Shown: piece by piece, positions 24,507 to 24,905 of the stretch | Layout of the letters: every line of letters starts with the position of its first letter | Numbering within the stretch: position 1 is the stretch's first letter | Source: CAZOKN01 sp964580525 | GTDB taxonomy: Bacteria; Pseudomonadota; Alphaproteobacteria; Rickettsiales; UBA6187 | Direction of reading: 5' to 3' | Length of the DNA: 24,905 nucleotides | NCBI GenBank assembly: GCA_964580525.1 | Contig: CAZOKN010000028.1 | Location: 1-24,905 of the forward strand | Translations under genes and position numbers: made by a program | The notes under the pieces: model-generated | Seen by the model: only the letters and a program-made list of their open reading frames with translations | The model's database searches: none | Told to the model about the DNA's origin: nothing

Positions 24507-24710
24507 ATGGTCGCAAACAAACCATCTGGTAAATTACCTAAAAAAATATGGGGCGATATAGGGCTCTTTTCTAAAACTTTTCGTCAATATTTGCTGAAAG
24601 AATTAGCCGCCCAAGGCTTCACAGACAAAGAATTAGAAGAAGAGGTTTTAAAAGCCTCTATTCATCTCTCTTCACAAATGGGAAGAGGTGGCAACAGCAA
24701 ATCCTTCTAG
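24507..24710 (+). CDS. Unknown 67-residue basic protein
   Basis: I do not recognise this protein. Its ribosome-binding site GAGGG lies inside the end of the preceding gene, seven bases before the ATG, so the pair are coupled. It is basic at the N-terminus (NKPSGKLPKKIWGDIG), has one or two amphipathic helices (TFRQYLLKELAAQGFTDKEL, EEVLKASIHLSSQMG) and a short glycine-rich tail. The partner gene is acidic, so a physical complex of the two products is plausible. That is inference, and nothing identifies a toxin-antitoxin pair. Confidence 0.7.
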   Translation: MVANKPSGKLPKKIWGDIGLFSKTFRQYLLKELAAQGFTDKELEEEVLKASIHLSSQMGRGGNSKSF

Positions 24711-24722
24711 GCAATTTACCTT

Positions 24723-24905
24723 TTATTTTTCATGCGCCGCTATGAATTTCTCAGCCTCAAGCGCAGCCATGCATCCTGTTCCGGCAGCAGTCACTGCTTG
24801 CCTATAAACTTTATCCTGAACATCGCCTGCAGCAAAAACACCTTCAATATTTGTTCTGGTAGTTCCAGGTTTTACGATAATATATCCCTCAGCGTCAGTA
24901 GTGAT
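24723..24905 (-). CDS. trxB: Thioredoxin reductase, C-terminal part (cut by window edge)
   Basis: Only the last 60 residues are in the window. They carry the C-terminal FAD-binding signature GVFAAGDVQDKVYRQAVTAA followed by GTGCMAALEAEKFI, characteristic of low-molecular-weight bacterial thioredoxin reductase, which passes electrons from NADPH to thioredoxin. The CxxC active site and the NADPH domain lie outside. The gene converges on the small operon at 24183-24710 with a 12-base gap. Confidence 0.95.
   Translation of the reverse strand: MTTDAEGYIIVKPGTTRTNIEGVFAAGDVQDKVYRQAVTAAGTGCMAALEAEKFIAAHEK

Noticed and set aside
24183..24710. Toxin-antitoxin module
   Set aside because: Size and coupling fit, but no toxin fold, antitoxin DNA-binding motif or palindromic operator can be seen.

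Overview
The window comes from an AT-rich alphaproteobacterium, probably host-associated. Evidence for the class is the hflK-hflC block beside mrp, an alphaproteobacterial-type AlaS, RecO, ParC and ParE, and a large beta-helical autotransporter next to a methyltransferase resembling the OmpB lysine methyltransferases of Rickettsia. A Rickettsiales- or Holosporales-like lineage fits the composition and gene content, but no rRNA is present to prove it.

Layout from left to right. Positions 1-1482 hold hflK and the 5' part of hflC on the minus strand (FtsH-regulating membrane complex). Divergent from them at 1592-4027 are mrp/apbC, which is interrupted by an in-frame TGA, an unknown 75-residue gene and recA. 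alaS follows at 4097-6736. A minus-strand operon recO-parC-GT41 glycosyltransferase-unknown gene spans 12090 to 6751, with neighbours overlapping or separated by 2-5 bases. cysQ (+) and gshB (-) converge at 12985 with their stop codons overlapping.

Positions 21609 to 14040 (minus) hold a surface-protein locus: a 1289-residue autotransporter with its own terminator, then a 525-residue SAM methyltransferase with a regulatory domain, a translationally overlapping lipoprotein alpha/beta hydrolase, and a membrane-anchored parvulin-type prolyl isomerase ending in its own terminator. The isomerase has a promoter with a perfect palindrome inside it. The autotransporter leader can fold into two mutually exclusive hairpins. 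parE (minus) lies at 21976-23988, two small unknown genes (plus) at 24183-24710, and the 3' end of trxB (minus) closes the window.

How the genes may work together: most are housekeeping functions (DNA repair, chromosome decatenation, tRNA charging, Fe-S handling, redox). The surface-protein locus is the accessory element. One protein is exported to the outer membrane, a cytoplasmic enzyme could methylate it before export, and two envelope proteins could help fold or process it. The GT41 enzyme in the recO-parC operon is a second candidate modifier of the Ser/Thr/Asn-rich passenger. These functional links are inferred from gene order and family, not shown by the sequence.
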